From contig CALFBG010000004.1 in NCBI GenBank assembly GCA_937951685.1, forward strand, positions 1 through 64,000: a stretch of DNA of 64,000 nt, in the 5' to 3' direction. A program made the translations under genes and the position numbers. The DNA is from an uncultured Saprospiraceae bacterium (GTDB lineage Bacteria; Bacteroidota; Bacteroidia; Chitinophagales; Saprospiraceae). Below the pieces are notes generated by a model, which was not told where the DNA came from, did not search any database, and saw only the letters and a list, made by a program, of their open reading frames with translations. Positions 8,018 to 16,351 of this stretch are shown piece by piece (position 1 is the stretch's first letter; the number at the start of each line of letters is the position of its first letter).

Positions 8018-8929
8018 CTACTTTGATTGGGCGATCATTTCTTGGAGAATACCTTCTTTCATCGCGTAGGCAGAAACGACCACGGTCTGTGTATTCATTT
8101 TTTGTACGATAAAACGAATTAAAATTAGAGCAACGATAACCATCTTGGCTCGACTATCTGGAATGGTCGCTAAGGCCAAGCGTTCTGCTAAGGAAGAAAA
8201 AATGATTTCTTGGTAAAATTTCTCAAAGTCCGTGATGGGGATTTCACGGTGTAGTGCTGTTGACTTATCGGGAACCAAGGCTTGCTCTAAAACGTCAAAG
8301 GTGCCCGAAGCGCCAATGAGAAAAGCTAAGTTGTATTTTTTGGCTACGGTCAAGAGCTCCTGTAAGGTATTTTCTAAATAAAGTTCGAGCGCTGCTACGT
8401 CCGTACTTTGTATGGGATCGTGCTGATGAAAACGGTTGTATAATATTGCTACGCCAATCGGAAAGCTTTTAGCCCAGACAACCTTTTCTTGGTCAGCGAT
8501 GATAAACTCTACACTGCCACCACCAATATCCATAATCAATACTTGCGCTTTTGGTAATGGAACGGCTTGCAAAACCCCTTGGTGGATGAGTCGCGCTTCT
8601 TCTGCTCCCGAAATTAGCTGAATAGAAATCCCCGTTTGTTCCAGTGCCGTAGCTACAAATTGCTGACCATTACTTGCTGTGCGGAGCGCTGCGGTACCAA
8701 AAGCTTGTACTTGCTTGACTTCATATTTTTGAATGGCATTTTGATATTGACGGAGTGCCTGAATGCCGCGTTCGAAAGCGGCTTCACTAATCGTTTCAAT
8801 TCCATCATCGGCGAGTTTAACGTAGCAACGTTCTCGACAAAGTTCTACTAGCGTACCATCTGCCTGCTGCTCTACAATGAGGAGATGAAAAGTATTTGTT
8901 CCTAAATCAATCACCGCGTATCGAATCAT
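8018..8929 (-). CDS. Ppx/GppA-family phosphatase
   Basis: A 303-residue member of the ASKHA-fold exopolyphosphatase/guanosine pentaphosphatase family. The phosphate-1 motif IDLGTNTFHLLI is at residues 7-18. The phosphate-2 motif DIGGGSVEFII is near residue 140. A GASGTFDVLE segment near 215 completes the nucleotide cleft. The protein has only the catalytic core and lacks the C-terminal HD-like domain of E. coli Ppx, as is common in Bacteroidota. Substrates could be polyphosphate or pppGpp, and sequence does not decide. ATG 8929 begins MIRYAVIDLGTN, the standard start. It is followed at short distance by the lipoprotein gene on the same strand. Confidence 0.92.
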   Translation of the reverse strand: MIRYAVIDLGTNTFHLLIVEQQADGTLVELCRERCYVKLADDGIETISEAAFERGIQALRQYQNAIQKYEVKQVQAFGTAALRTASNGQQFVATALEQTGISIQLISGAEEARLIHQGVLQAVPLPKAQVLIMDIGGGSVEFIIADQEKVVWAKSFPIGVAILYNRFHQHDPIQSTDVAALELYLENTLQELLTVAKKYNLAFLIGASGTFDVLEQALVPDKSTALHREIPITDFEKFYQEIIFSSLAERLALATIPDSRAKMVIVALILIRFIVQKMNTQTVVVSAYAMKEGILQEMIAQSK

Positions 8930-8961
8930 ATCTGAACCTCGTATTTTGGAAAATGTAGCGA

Positions 8962-9462
8962 CTACTGACCGCGTACTTGTCCCGCTTTCTCAATCATTTG
9001 ATTTAAATAGTTTGCACCTACCTGCGACATTGCGTTGGCGTAAGTCGCTTTTCCTTTTTCAAAGAAAACGAAATATTGGCAACCGTCTTGTAAATAGAAA
9101 TCTGCTTCTAATAAAGTTGCTCCTTGTTTTAGAAAAAACATACGCCCCGTTGTTTTACAGCTCGAATTAATTTGAGCGGGGGTAGTGGTAATGAAACTAA
9201 GCGTCTGTCGAATGTCATTCTGTTGGTCTTGGCTCAGACTCATCGAAACGCCCTTAAAGGAACCATTAAAAATTACATCCAAGAAATCACATTCTTGAAA
9301 TAAGTTTTGCACAATGGCGGCGGGAATACTAGGGTAGAGCTGCTGTGTTGTTGCCGGAGCAGTAGTTTGTGGAGTTGCCACCTTTGGCTGTTTAGCCGTG
9401 GGTTCAGATTGACAAGCGAACAAACTTAGGCTAAGCGTAACTAAAATTAAAAGGTATTTCAT
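8962..9462 (-). CDS. Small lipoprotein of unknown function
   Basis: The start is placed at ATG 9462, which gives MKYLLILVTLSLSLFACQSEP: a short lipoprotein signal with a FAC lipobox. An upstream in-frame start at 9528 would add 22 residues that overlap the neighbouring gene and spoil the signal peptide. The mature protein (about 145 residues) has a Thr/Pro/Ala-rich linker (PKVATPQTTAPATTQ), then a compact domain with three cysteines. I recognise no family. It lies 32 bp upstream of the Ppx/GppA gene and 25 bp after the beta-barrel gene, so the three may be cotranscribed. Confidence 0.75.
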   Translation of the reverse strand: MKYLLILVTLSLSLFACQSEPTAKQPKVATPQTTAPATTQQLYPSIPAAIVQNLFQECDFLDVIFNGSFKGVSMSLSQDQQNDIRQTLSFITTTPAQINSSCKTTGRMFFLKQGATLLEADFYLQDGCQYFVFFEKGKATYANAMSQVGANYLNQMIEKAGQVRGQ

Positions 9463-9487
9463 AGGTATATTTTTTTCCAAGTACTTT

Positions 9488-10105
9488 CTAAAACATATAC
9501 AAGGTCTGAATCGTCCAAGTCTTACCAATTAAGGCACGATTGTTTTGGTTATTATCAATATTGGTAAAAGACTGCGAAAATCGAGCGTGGATGCCAATAT
9601 GTTTATTAAAATAAAAACTAGCCCCCAGTAAAAACATCGCAGCGTTTGGATTGTAATCTACTCGGTCGCTAATATCAGAACCATCAAATTGCTCTATTGT
9701 AAAATTAATGAGGCGGCTGTAAGAAAGACCAGTACTGAAATGTACCTTAGAATAATCTTCTCCTTCCTGTGCCCAATCCAAAAAATTGATCATGACGGGA
9801 ACTTCGACGTAATTGAGTCGAACCTTGTCAAAAGCAGAAAGCGGATTATCATTAGCACTGGCATTACTCCCTTTTTGACTAAACAATAACTCTAAGCTCA
9901 CCTGCCAACGATCAGTGAGGTAAGTCAACGCTCTAATCCCGAGATTAGCACCTAGCTGGTTGTAGCCTACGAGATCATCGCCATCAATTTGGCTTAAATT
10001 AATGCCCGCCACAATACCAGCGTTAAATCGTTGCTCTTGAGCATTTGCAGTAAAACTCAAGCATAAGCCTGCAACACAAAGGAAGTAATAAATATTATTT
10101 TTCAT
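9488..10105 (-). CDS. PorT-like outer-membrane beta-barrel protein
   Basis: A 205-residue protein with a signal peptide (MKNNIYYFLCVAGLCLSFTANAQ). The following alternating beta strands are typical of the 'outer membrane protein beta-barrel' (PorT-like) family of Bacteroidota: FNAGIVAGINLSQIDGD at the start of the mature part, then ANLGIRALTYLTDRW, LNYVEVPVMINFL and a C-terminal strand ending in TIQTLYMF. These small barrels have about eight strands and mostly unknown roles. It is the first gene of a possible minus-strand unit with the lipoprotein and phosphatase. Confidence 0.83.
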   Translation of the reverse strand: MKNNIYYFLCVAGLCLSFTANAQEQRFNAGIVAGINLSQIDGDDLVGYNQLGANLGIRALTYLTDRWQVSLELLFSQKGSNASANDNPLSAFDKVRLNYVEVPVMINFLDWAQEGEDYSKVHFSTGLSYSRLINFTIEQFDGSDISDRVDYNPNAAMFLLGASFYFNKHIGIHARFSQSFTNIDNNQNNRALIGKTWTIQTLYMF

Positions 10106-10567
10106 CGGTATAGTTTAATTTTGACTTGGTATTAAAACAACTCCATCTTTATTAATTAGTAATGCTATTTTTCAAAGTTGAAAGTAGAAAGTTGCTCCAA
10201 ATTAAGAGACAAACGACTTTCTTTCGTTCATTTTAAAAGATTTTAGGATAGGAAATGAAAAGTTTGCATAACTTCCTAAAACAAAGTCTCAGCATATCCA
10301 CTTTATTTTACGATATTTGCACGCTGATACTGCGAATATACAATGCTTTTTCGCTGATCAAAAATTAGGGCTCAGGAATTGACGTGATTCAAACATATAT
10401 TTGGGCAAAGCTTAGCGCTTTCGCTCTTCGATTGAGCTCGTAGTATTTCATTTCGGGCATTTTTATTATTGAAGTTGTTTAAAAACTCCAAAAATGTTTA
10501 CGAATTGATATTTTTGTCCAACTGCTTTTAGAATTATTAAACAACTTCTATTTAACGCGCAAGGCTA
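10106..10567. other. Intergenic region between divergent genes (462 bp)
   Basis: No credible reading frame. It contains an inverted pair, GAAGTTGTTTAA at 10471-10482 and TTAAACAACTTC at 10537-10548, separated by 54 bases. The second arm extends to a 15-base motif that recurs before the porP-like gene. The region must hold promoters for the beta-barrel gene (leftward) and the small acidic protein (rightward). Confidence 0.6.
10537..10551 (+). repeat. 15-bp motif TTAAACAACTTCTAT, copy 1
   Basis: This copy ends 16 bp before the ATG at 10568. An identical 15-mer lies at 12908-12922, ending 17 bp before the ATG at 12940. The 12-base core TTAAACAACTTC is also found inverted at 10471-10482 and 21428-21439. 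The position suggests a shared leader or promoter element, which is inference. Confidence 0.5.
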
Positions 10568-10990
10568 ATGTTTAAGTACACGAAGAATAATCTTAAAAAA
10601 TTAGAAGAATTATTTAAAGAGATTGGATATACGGTTCGCTACGAACGGGGGAATTTTCAATCGGGATATTGTATCGTTGAACACAAAAAAATAGCTGTCA
10701 TTAATAAGTTTTTTGACGCCGAGGCAAGAATTAACAGCTTACTAGAAATTTTGAACTCCATTGAGGTTGACGCAGCGGAATTACAAGATAAAACGGCTGC
10801 CTTTTACAAAAAAACACTAGCACTCAGCGATCAAGAGGAAGGGGAGGAAACGAAAGAAGATAGCGCAGCAGCGGAAACGGAAACGGAAGATGTCTCCGCA
10901 ACGGAAAAAGAATCGGCGGGAGAGGAACCTGCTGAAAAAGAGTCGCCGGAAGCACCTGCCGTAGAAACGGGTAAAGACCTTGCTGAATAA
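10568..10990 (+). CDS. Small protein with acidic tail, unknown function
   Basis: A 140-residue protein. The first 75 residues form a compact charged domain (FKYTKNNLKKLEELFKEIGYTVRYERG ... YCIVEHKKIAVINKFFDAEARINSLLEIL) that looks globular and conserved-like, though I cannot name a family. From about residue 90 the chain is almost entirely Glu, Ala, Thr, Ser and Pro, probably disordered and strongly acidic. The core recalls short Bacteroidota proteins often found next to MBL-fold hydrolases, and one follows here 48 bp downstream on the same strand. The two may form an operon. Confidence 0.72.
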   Translation: MFKYTKNNLKKLEELFKEIGYTVRYERGNFQSGYCIVEHKKIAVINKFFDAEARINSLLEILNSIEVDAAELQDKTAAFYKKTLALSDQEEGEETKEDSAAAETETEDVSATEKESAGEEPAEKESPEAPAVETGKDLAE

Positions 10991-11038
10991 GGATTTAAAT
11001 CGGGTTTGAAATTCCATTAAAGTAGCTACCGCAGAAAA

Positions 11039-11830
11039 TTGCAGTCAGCATTAAAAAGTAAAATATTGAAAATTACATTTCTAGGTACGGGCACCTCTCA
11101 GGGAATTCCAGTTATTGGTTGTGAATGCGAAGTTTGTGCTTCGGATGATCCTAGAGATAAACGACTTAGAACTGCTGTCCTAATCGAAGTTGGAGGCAAG
11201 AAAATTGGCGTTGATGCAGGACCTGATTTCCGACAACAAATGCTGCGAGCCAAGGTCAAAAATCTTGATGCCCTTTTGTTAACGCACGAACACAACGATC
11301 ACATTATTGGTATGGATGATGTTCGCCCTTTTAATTTCCGCTACAAAAAAGATATGCCGGTTTATGCCGTTGAACGCGTCCAAGCAGAATTAAAGCAACG
11401 ATTCGCGTATATTTTTGCGAAAAATCCTTATCCCGGCGCTCCACGGTTGGCACTACATACCATTGATAAAGATCACGACTTTAAGGTAGAAGACATTATC
11501 GTGACCCCAATTGAAGTTTGGCACGGAAAAATGCCCGTTTTGGGTTTTCGCATTGCCGATTTTATCTACGTAACTGATGCCAAAACTATTGAAGCAGCAT
11601 CTTTAGCAAAAATGAAAAATGCTAAGATACTTGTTCTCAATGCGTTACATTTTAAGACACACCATTCTCATCTCAATTTGCCCGAAGCCCTCGCACTCAT
11701 CGAACAATTACAACCCGAGCGCGCTTATCTTACCCATTTTAGTCACAATTTAGGAACACACCAAAGTATTTCTCCCACTTTACCAGATAATGTGTTTCTG
11801 GCTCACGATGGTTTGGAGCTAAGCCTTTAA
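11039..11830 (+). CDS. MBL-fold metallohydrolase (PhnP-like)
   Basis: A metallo-beta-lactamase-fold hydrolase of the PhnP/cyclic phosphodiesterase-like group. It begins with ITFLGTGTSQGIPVIGC, followed by a CECEVC cysteine cluster that binds a structural zinc in PhnP-type enzymes. The catalytic motif THEHNDHIIGMDD is at about residues 82-94, and later ligands are VTDAKT and a C-terminal THFSHN. It likely hydrolyses a phosphodiester. No ATG lies near the start. TTG 11039 gives 263 residues, while in-frame TTG 11066 gives a start (M-KITFLGTG) that matches most relatives better. Either is possible. Confidence 0.88.
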   Translation: MQSALKSKILKITFLGTGTSQGIPVIGCECEVCASDDPRDKRLRTAVLIEVGGKKIGVDAGPDFRQQMLRAKVKNLDALLLTHEHNDHIIGMDDVRPFNFRYKKDMPVYAVERVQAELKQRFAYIFAKNPYPGAPRLALHTIDKDHDFKVEDIIVTPIEVWHGKMPVLGFRIADFIYVTDAKTIEAASLAKMKNAKILVLNALHFKTHHSHLNLPEALALIEQLQPERAYLTHFSHNLGTHQSISPTLPDNVFLAHDGLELSL

Positions 11831-12177
11831 GAAGCATGAATTTCAGGAATCATCACTAGCAGCCGCTAGAAAAGATGGTACAAGTTAATAAGTGAGTTAA
11901 TTCGCATTGCTACTTAAGTTAAAATGATTACTTAAAGGCTTGAGAGCTAGAATAGTTTTTTAACTTTAAGGCTTGAGAAGGAATAATTCAACGATTATCA
12001 GATATCAGTTTTGCTTACCAGCGAAGCAAAATTGTAAAATAGAGGAATCGATTTGTTGCAGCGGATACTTAATGCTACTGTTGGTTTAATCCAAACAACT
12101 TCAAGACCAAACGGCTACTCAGTAGCACCTAGGAGCGTATTTTAACCCTTTTTTGTATAATCAAAATGAAATAAATT
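11831..12177. other. Intergenic region (347 bp), short direct repeat
   Basis: No reading frame is supported. It contains an 11-base direct repeat, AAGGCTTGAGA at 11935-11945 and 11968-11978 (33 bp apart), within an AT-rich stretch that could be a regulatory site. Nothing else stands out before the DUF1761 start. Confidence 0.45.
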
Positions 12178-12585
12178 ATGGAGTATTTACCTAATGTTGT
12201 GGTTGGTATCTTAACCCTCGTACTGGGTTTTCTTTGGTACGGTCCTAAAACTTTGGAAGGTGTTTGGAAAAAAGCTGCCGGCTTGACCGACGAAGATATT
12301 CAAGGCGGTAATATGGCGGTTATCTTTGGTTTTGCTTTTGTAATGGCCGTTATTTTATCGGTGCCCATTGGTTTTTTGTGTGGCTTTCACAAACCAGAAA
12401 ATGGCGATGTTACTTTTATTCACGGGATGTTTCACGGTGCCCAATTGGTTGGCATGGTTGGACTACCGGTCTTAATTTCGAACGGACTATTTGAAAGAAA
12501 AGGACTCAATTACTTTTTGATTAACGGAGCGTATTGGTTGATTGTTGGCGCAATGATGGGTGGCGTGTTGATGATTTGGAGATAA
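12178..12585 (+). CDS. DUF1761-family membrane protein
   Basis: A 135-residue protein with four predicted transmembrane helices (about residues 5-22, 47-68, 82-100, 113-134). The family-typical opening includes LGFLWYGP, followed by W-KKAAGLTDEDI, and a central FIHGMFHG segment lies between helices two and three. DUF1761 proteins are small inner-membrane proteins without a known function. It stands alone between two spacers of about 350 bp, so it is probably monocistronic. Confidence 0.85.
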   Translation: MEYLPNVVVGILTLVLGFLWYGPKTLEGVWKKAAGLTDEDIQGGNMAVIFGFAFVMAVILSVPIGFLCGFHKPENGDVTFIHGMFHGAQLVGMVGLPVLISNGLFERKGLNYFLINGAYWLIVGAMMGGVLMIWR

Positions 12586-12663
12586 GGGACGAATAGGCTG
12601 AACGTAAGCAGTACCTTTTCTGAAAGCTAAAAAAGATGCTATCTTAGTACTTACTTCTGCTCC

Positions 12664-12693
12664 TGCGATCGTTTGCAATTGCATACGATCGCA
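12664..12693. repeat. 30-bp near-perfect palindrome
   Basis: The left arm TGCGATCGTTTGCAA (12664-12678) is mirrored by TTGCATACGATCGCA (12679-12693) with only one mismatched pair (12673 against 12684) and no loop. It is not followed by a T tract. A loop-free symmetric site suggests a dimeric protein-binding site more than a terminator. It lies 79 bp after the DUF1761 stop and about 250 bp before the porP-like start. Confidence 0.6.
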
Positions 12694-12907
12694 TAATTTA
12701 TATTTGAAAGCCTAAAAAAAAGCAGATATCTTGAACCTATCAAAACAATTCGTACGTTCAAACAATTAGTAAGATAGATTCTAAGTTATATTTAGTATAT
12801 TCATTACTTGATTATGTCCTGCCAAACAAAATCGTTCAAAGTATTGAATCATCCTGAAGCTTTAAACTAACGAGGTGATCTTATATTGCGATTGATTCGT
12901 AATGTTT

Positions 12908-12922
12908 TTAAACAACTTCTAT
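12908..12922 (+). repeat. 15-bp motif TTAAACAACTTCTAT, copy 2
   Basis: Identical to the motif at 10537-10551 and placed almost the same distance before a start codon (ATG 12940). It may be part of a promoter or an untranslated-leader element. Confidence 0.5.
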
Positions 12923-12939
12923 CGTTCAACTAGACTTAT

Positions 12940-13917
12940 ATGCGGTACACCTTTACACTTACATTAATTTTTGCGATCAAGCTCCTTGCGACGGCACAAC
13001 AACCCGTACAAAGTAGTTTGTACATGTTGAATAAATTTAGTTATAATCCCGCGTACGCTGGTTTAGACAATTCAGTTAGTGTGACGGGAATGTTTAGAAA
13101 GCAATGGGTTAACTTGGAAGGTAGTCCAACTAGCCAAAACTTAAATGCGCATATGCCTTTGTATTATCTTGGCGGAGGTATTGGTATCAACATAGAGAAT
13201 GATGTACTTGGTGCTCAAAGAAATACGAGTATCAGCTTGGCGTATAATTATCAGATGACCATTAATAAAAGTAGCATACTGAGCTTTGGTTTATCCGTGG
13301 GCGCTGCGCAACAAGCCTTGGATGGCACCAAATTACGAGCGCCCGATGGGGATTACGTTGAAGGAGGCGTTTTTAGTCACAATGACAATTTCATCCCGAT
13401 AGGCTTGGAACAAGCGATTGCTCCTAGAATCTCGGCGGGTGTTTACTTTCAGAATGAGACGTACGAAATCGGTTTAGCGGTCAATGATTTGTTAGAGTCC
13501 GAGTTTGAGTATGGCTTACAAAATCTAACGAACGTTAAATTAAAGCGTAACTACTTTTTAAATTTTGGCGCTAGTTTTGATGTTAGTAGTAGTCTTGAGT
13601 TGTTACCTTCGATTCTAGTAAAATCGGATATTCAACAAACACAAGTAGAATTTTCAACTTTGCTGAGATATAATGGCAATATATTTGGTGGAGCTACGTT
13701 TAGAGGATATACTGCGACAAGTGTCGACGCAGTTGTGATCTTGGCAGGGATACGATTAAATGAGAAAATTACCTTATCATATGCCTACGATTTGACGCTT
13801 TCTGCGTTAAAATCAGTAAGCGAAGGCTCTCACGAAATCATGGTTAATTACAATCTTAATAGACCAATTGGAAAAGGCATACCTCCTAAAGTTATATACA
13901 ATCCGCGGTTTTTATAA
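12940..13917 (+). CDS. PorP/SprF-family type IX secretion outer-membrane protein
   Basis: A 325-residue outer-membrane barrel of the PorP/SprF family. It has a signal peptide (MRYTFTLTLIFAIKLLATAQ), then the family opening QSSLYMLNKFSYNPAYAGLDNSVSVTGMFRKQWVNLEGSP. Later strands include LSYAYDLTLSAL near the C-terminus. PorP links periplasmic PorE and PorK/N rings to the outer membrane, and SprF is needed for SprB adhesin export. Its position directly before gldK supports the PorP role, but Bacteroidota encode many paralogues. The promoter region carries the repeated 15-bp motif. Confidence 0.93.
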   Translation: MRYTFTLTLIFAIKLLATAQQPVQSSLYMLNKFSYNPAYAGLDNSVSVTGMFRKQWVNLEGSPTSQNLNAHMPLYYLGGGIGINIENDVLGAQRNTSISLAYNYQMTINKSSILSFGLSVGAAQQALDGTKLRAPDGDYVEGGVFSHNDNFIPIGLEQAIAPRISAGVYFQNETYEIGLAVNDLLESEFEYGLQNLTNVKLKRNYFLNFGASFDVSSSLELLPSILVKSDIQQTQVEFSTLLRYNGNIFGGATFRGYTATSVDAVVILAGIRLNEKITLSYAYDLTLSALKSVSEGSHEIMVNYNLNRPIGKGIPPKVIYNPRFL

Positions 13918-14221
13918 CTGCTTAAGAATCAGGATTTAAAAAATATTCTAAAAAAAGCTATTTAATAGAATAAAAAAATTAATTTTGTATGGATTCCTAC
14001 AAAGTTAATTCCACTTGGCTAAAACTATCAAACAAATTAAAATTTCGACAAAAATACTTTATCTAACTTTAATGTCGTTCAGGTAGAGTTCGTTTGGGAA
14101 ACTTTGACTGATATTAGTCAAATATCTAAAATTAATTTTTGTTTTAATTTTTAAACAGGCTATATTTACGTTTCGCTTTTTAAGCATTTCTTATAAATTG
14201 AAGGAAAACTCGGGTGTTAAA
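13918..14221. other. AT-rich leader of gldK (304 bp)
   Basis: No gene is seen. It is very AT-rich, with no strong terminator after the porP-like gene. Near the right end are a possible Bacteroidota-type promoter (14138-14168) and then the gldK start. Confidence 0.5.
14138..14168 (+). promoter_or_regulatory. gldK: Possible Bacteroidota-type promoter of gldK
   Basis: TTTG at 14138-14141 is followed after 19 bases by TATATTTA at 14161-14168. The Bacteroidota housekeeping promoter is TTTG, 17-23 bases, TAnnTTTG, so seven of eight -7 positions match. Transcription would begin near 14175, about 45 bp before gldK. Confidence 0.35.
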
Positions 14222-15466
14222 ATGAAAAAATTACTTAAATCTTTACTAGCCATCTTTGTTCTTACAATTGTGGCAAGCTCTTGTACGACAAAAGGTGACG
14301 GGCAATTAATTGGTGTGATGGATCGACCTGCTTGGAAAGGCATTAACCCTTACGGGATGGTCTACATTCCTTCCGGTACGTTACACATTGGTCCTGGTGA
14401 TCAAGATATCTCCAACACTTTCGTACAACGTTCCAAGAGCATCTCTATTCAGGGATTTTATATGGACGATACAGAAATCACCAACAACGAATATCGACAA
14501 TTCGTATACTGGGTGAGAGATTCTCTAGCACACACTTATTTGGATAACTTTATTGAATCCGAAGATGGTGAGCAAAGAATTGACTGGGAAATGGAGGTTG
14601 ATTGGGAAGATGAAACACTCGATGAACTTTATTACCAAGGAGACGAAAAATTCGCTGGGAAAAAAGAATTAGACGTTTCTAAATTGGAATACGAATACCA
14701 ATGGTATGAGTGGCAAAAAGCAGCTCACGACAGAACGGCAAGTCGTACTTCACACATCAAAAAAGAATTAGTAAAAATTTATCCTGATACTTTAGCTTGG
14801 ATTAGAGACTTTGCTTACTCTTACAATGAGCCTATGACACGGAATTATTTCTGGCACCCTGCCTTTGATGATTATCCAGTGGTAGGAATTGATTGGCAAA
14901 TGGCAAACGCTTTCTGTTACTGGCGTACCCAGCTTTGGAATAGTTTCCAAGCTTACCGAGGTGACGGTGTTAACTCTGAAGATTTCAGATTACCAACGGA
15001 ACACGAATGGGAATATGCTGCTAGAGGAGGACATGATTTAGCACCTTATCCTTGGGGAGGTTACTACGTAAGAAATGCAAAAGGCTGTTTGTTAGCAAAC
15101 TTTAAGCCTGGTCGAGGTAATTACCCAGAAGATGGTGGTCTTTACACTGTTCGTGCAGATGCTTACTTCCCTAACGATTACGGTTTATATAATATGGCTG
15201 GAAACGTTTCTGAATGGACGGTTTCTGCTTACGACGAAAACTCTTATTCTTTTCTACACGATTTGAATCCAGATATGCGTTATGATGCAACGGAAGAAGA
15301 TGCACCTGCGCAAAAGAGAAAGGTAATTCGTGGAGGTTCTTGGAAAGATATTGCATGGTTCATGCAGTCAGGAACTCGTCACTGGGAGTTTCAAGATACA
15401 ACTAAATGCTACATCGGCTTCCGTTGTGCACTTACATTCTTAGGACGTTCAATTAACGACTTCTAA
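14222..15466 (+). CDS. gldK: Gliding motility / type IX secretion lipoprotein GldK
   Basis: A 414-residue lipoprotein from ATG 14222, opening MKKLLKSLLAIFVLTIVASSC with the lipobox at SSC. A TTG at 14198 in the same frame would add eight residues and is less likely. The body has the formylglycine-generating-enzyme (FGE-sulfatase) fold: GMVYIPSGTLHIGPGDQD near residue 45, YPVVGIDWQMANAFCYW near 220, FRLPTEHEWEYAARGG near 255, GLYNMAGNVSEWT near 320, and a C-terminal GFRCAL. GldK (PorK) forms the periplasmic outer-membrane-attached ring with GldN. It is followed by gldLMN after a hairpin. Confidence 0.97.
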   Translation: MKKLLKSLLAIFVLTIVASSCTTKGDGQLIGVMDRPAWKGINPYGMVYIPSGTLHIGPGDQDISNTFVQRSKSISIQGFYMDDTEITNNEYRQFVYWVRDSLAHTYLDNFIESEDGEQRIDWEMEVDWEDETLDELYYQGDEKFAGKKELDVSKLEYEYQWYEWQKAAHDRTASRTSHIKKELVKIYPDTLAWIRDFAYSYNEPMTRNYFWHPAFDDYPVVGIDWQMANAFCYWRTQLWNSFQAYRGDGVNSEDFRLPTEHEWEYAARGGHDLAPYPWGGYYVRNAKGCLLANFKPGRGNYPEDGGLYTVRADAYFPNDYGLYNMAGNVSEWTVSAYDENSYSFLHDLNPDMRYDATEEDAPAQKRKVIRGGSWKDIAWFMQSGTRHWEFQDTTKCYIGFRCALTFLGRSINDF

Positions 15467-15478
15467 TGATAAAAGATG

Positions 15479-15512
15479 GTATGGATATTGGTTGTTATAC
15501 CAATATCCATAC
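15479..15512 (+). terminator. Hairpin between gldK and gldL
   Basis: A 14-bp perfect stem (15479-15492 with 15499-15512) with a 6-base loop sits 12 bp after the gldK stop, followed by the T-rich CTTTATTCAACTTT. The T run is weak. It may terminate or only partly attenuate transcription from gldK into gldLMN, or protect the gldK 3' end. The 236-bp spacer leaves room for a separate gldLMN promoter. Confidence 0.6.
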
Positions 15513-15702
15513 TTTATTCAACTTTAAATGTTATTCGATTGTATTCCTACCTAAAGATTATTAAAGAAAAATTTTAATATTACTTATTTGTTACTTTCTA
15601 GCCTTACTACGTTATGATAGTGGGTAAGCAAACAAATCTCTGGTAATAATGACCCGTTTTATATCAATAATTAACTAACCTATTTTAAAAAAGAACTAGA
15701 AA

Positions 15703-16311
15703 ATGGCGTTTTACAAATCATCCTGGTTTAAGTATTTCAAAAATCTTGTTATTGGTGTCGGAGCTGCTGCCGTAATGATCGGAGCCCTCTACAAAATTCA
15801 GTCTTGGGAAATGCCCATGATTGGTGGAATGAAGATTGACTTATTAACTGTAGGTCTATTAACTGAGGCATTTCTATTTACGCTATTAGGAGTTTTACCT
15901 CCAGACAAAGATTACTATTGGGATAAATTATACCCAGGATTAGACAATTACGATTCTAGAATTGCACCACTTGCAGGTGGAGCGATCTCTCCAGTAGATG
16001 ATACACCTGGCATCAACGGTCAAGTTGTTGAGCAACAATTAGGTGGAATGCTAACAGAATTGCAATCTATGTCTAAGAGCTTAGGCTCATTAAAATCACT
16101 TCAAGAAGTTGATTTTACAGGAACTGGAGAGCAAATGAAGTCAATGAGCAACTTCTACTCTAGAATGAATGAAGCAATGGCAAATCTTTCTGACTCTTTA
16201 GATGATACTAAAGTGTACAAAGAGCAATTAGGTGCTTTAAACAAGAACTTAGGATCATTGAATTCAGTTTACGGAAACGTTTTATCTGCTTTCTCTGGCG
16301 GATCTAAATAG
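15703..16311 (+). CDS. gldL: Gliding / type IX secretion motor protein GldL
   Basis: A 202-residue inner-membrane protein with two helices near the N-terminus (about residues 12-31 and 44-64), then a cytoplasmic tail. Glu55 lies in the second helix (LLTEAFLFTLLG), matching the conserved intramembrane glutamate of GldL that serves proton-driven rotation. Met/Ser-rich helical segments (MLTELQSMSKSLGSLKS) follow, typical of the tail. Five GldL surround two GldM to form the motor. gldL, gldM and gldN are separated by 40 and 20 bp and look like one operon. Confidence 0.97.
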   Translation: MAFYKSSWFKYFKNLVIGVGAAAVMIGALYKIQSWEMPMIGGMKIDLLTVGLLTEAFLFTLLGVLPPDKDYYWDKLYPGLDNYDSRIAPLAGGAISPVDDTPGINGQVVEQQLGGMLTELQSMSKSLGSLKSLQEVDFTGTGEQMKSMSNFYSRMNEAMANLSDSLDDTKVYKEQLGALNKNLGSLNSVYGNVLSAFSGGSK

Positions 16312-16351
16312 TTCCTCATTCTATCATTCCTAAACGTAAAAAAAATAAGAT

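Larger units (their letters stand above)
12586..12939. other. Intergenic region with long palindrome (354 bp)
   Basis: No gene is seen. It contains the near-perfect 30-bp palindrome at 12664-12693 and, at the right end, the second copy of the TTAAACAACTTCTAT motif at 12908-12922, just before the porP-like gene. Confidence 0.6.

Noticed and set aside
9463-9528. Longer N-terminus of the lipoprotein gene on the minus strand
   Set aside because: It would bury the lipoprotein signal peptide and overlap the end of the beta-barrel gene. ATG 9462 gives a clean signal.
14198-14221. TTG 14198 as the gldK start
   Set aside because: ATG 14222 starts exactly at the lipoprotein signal sequence.
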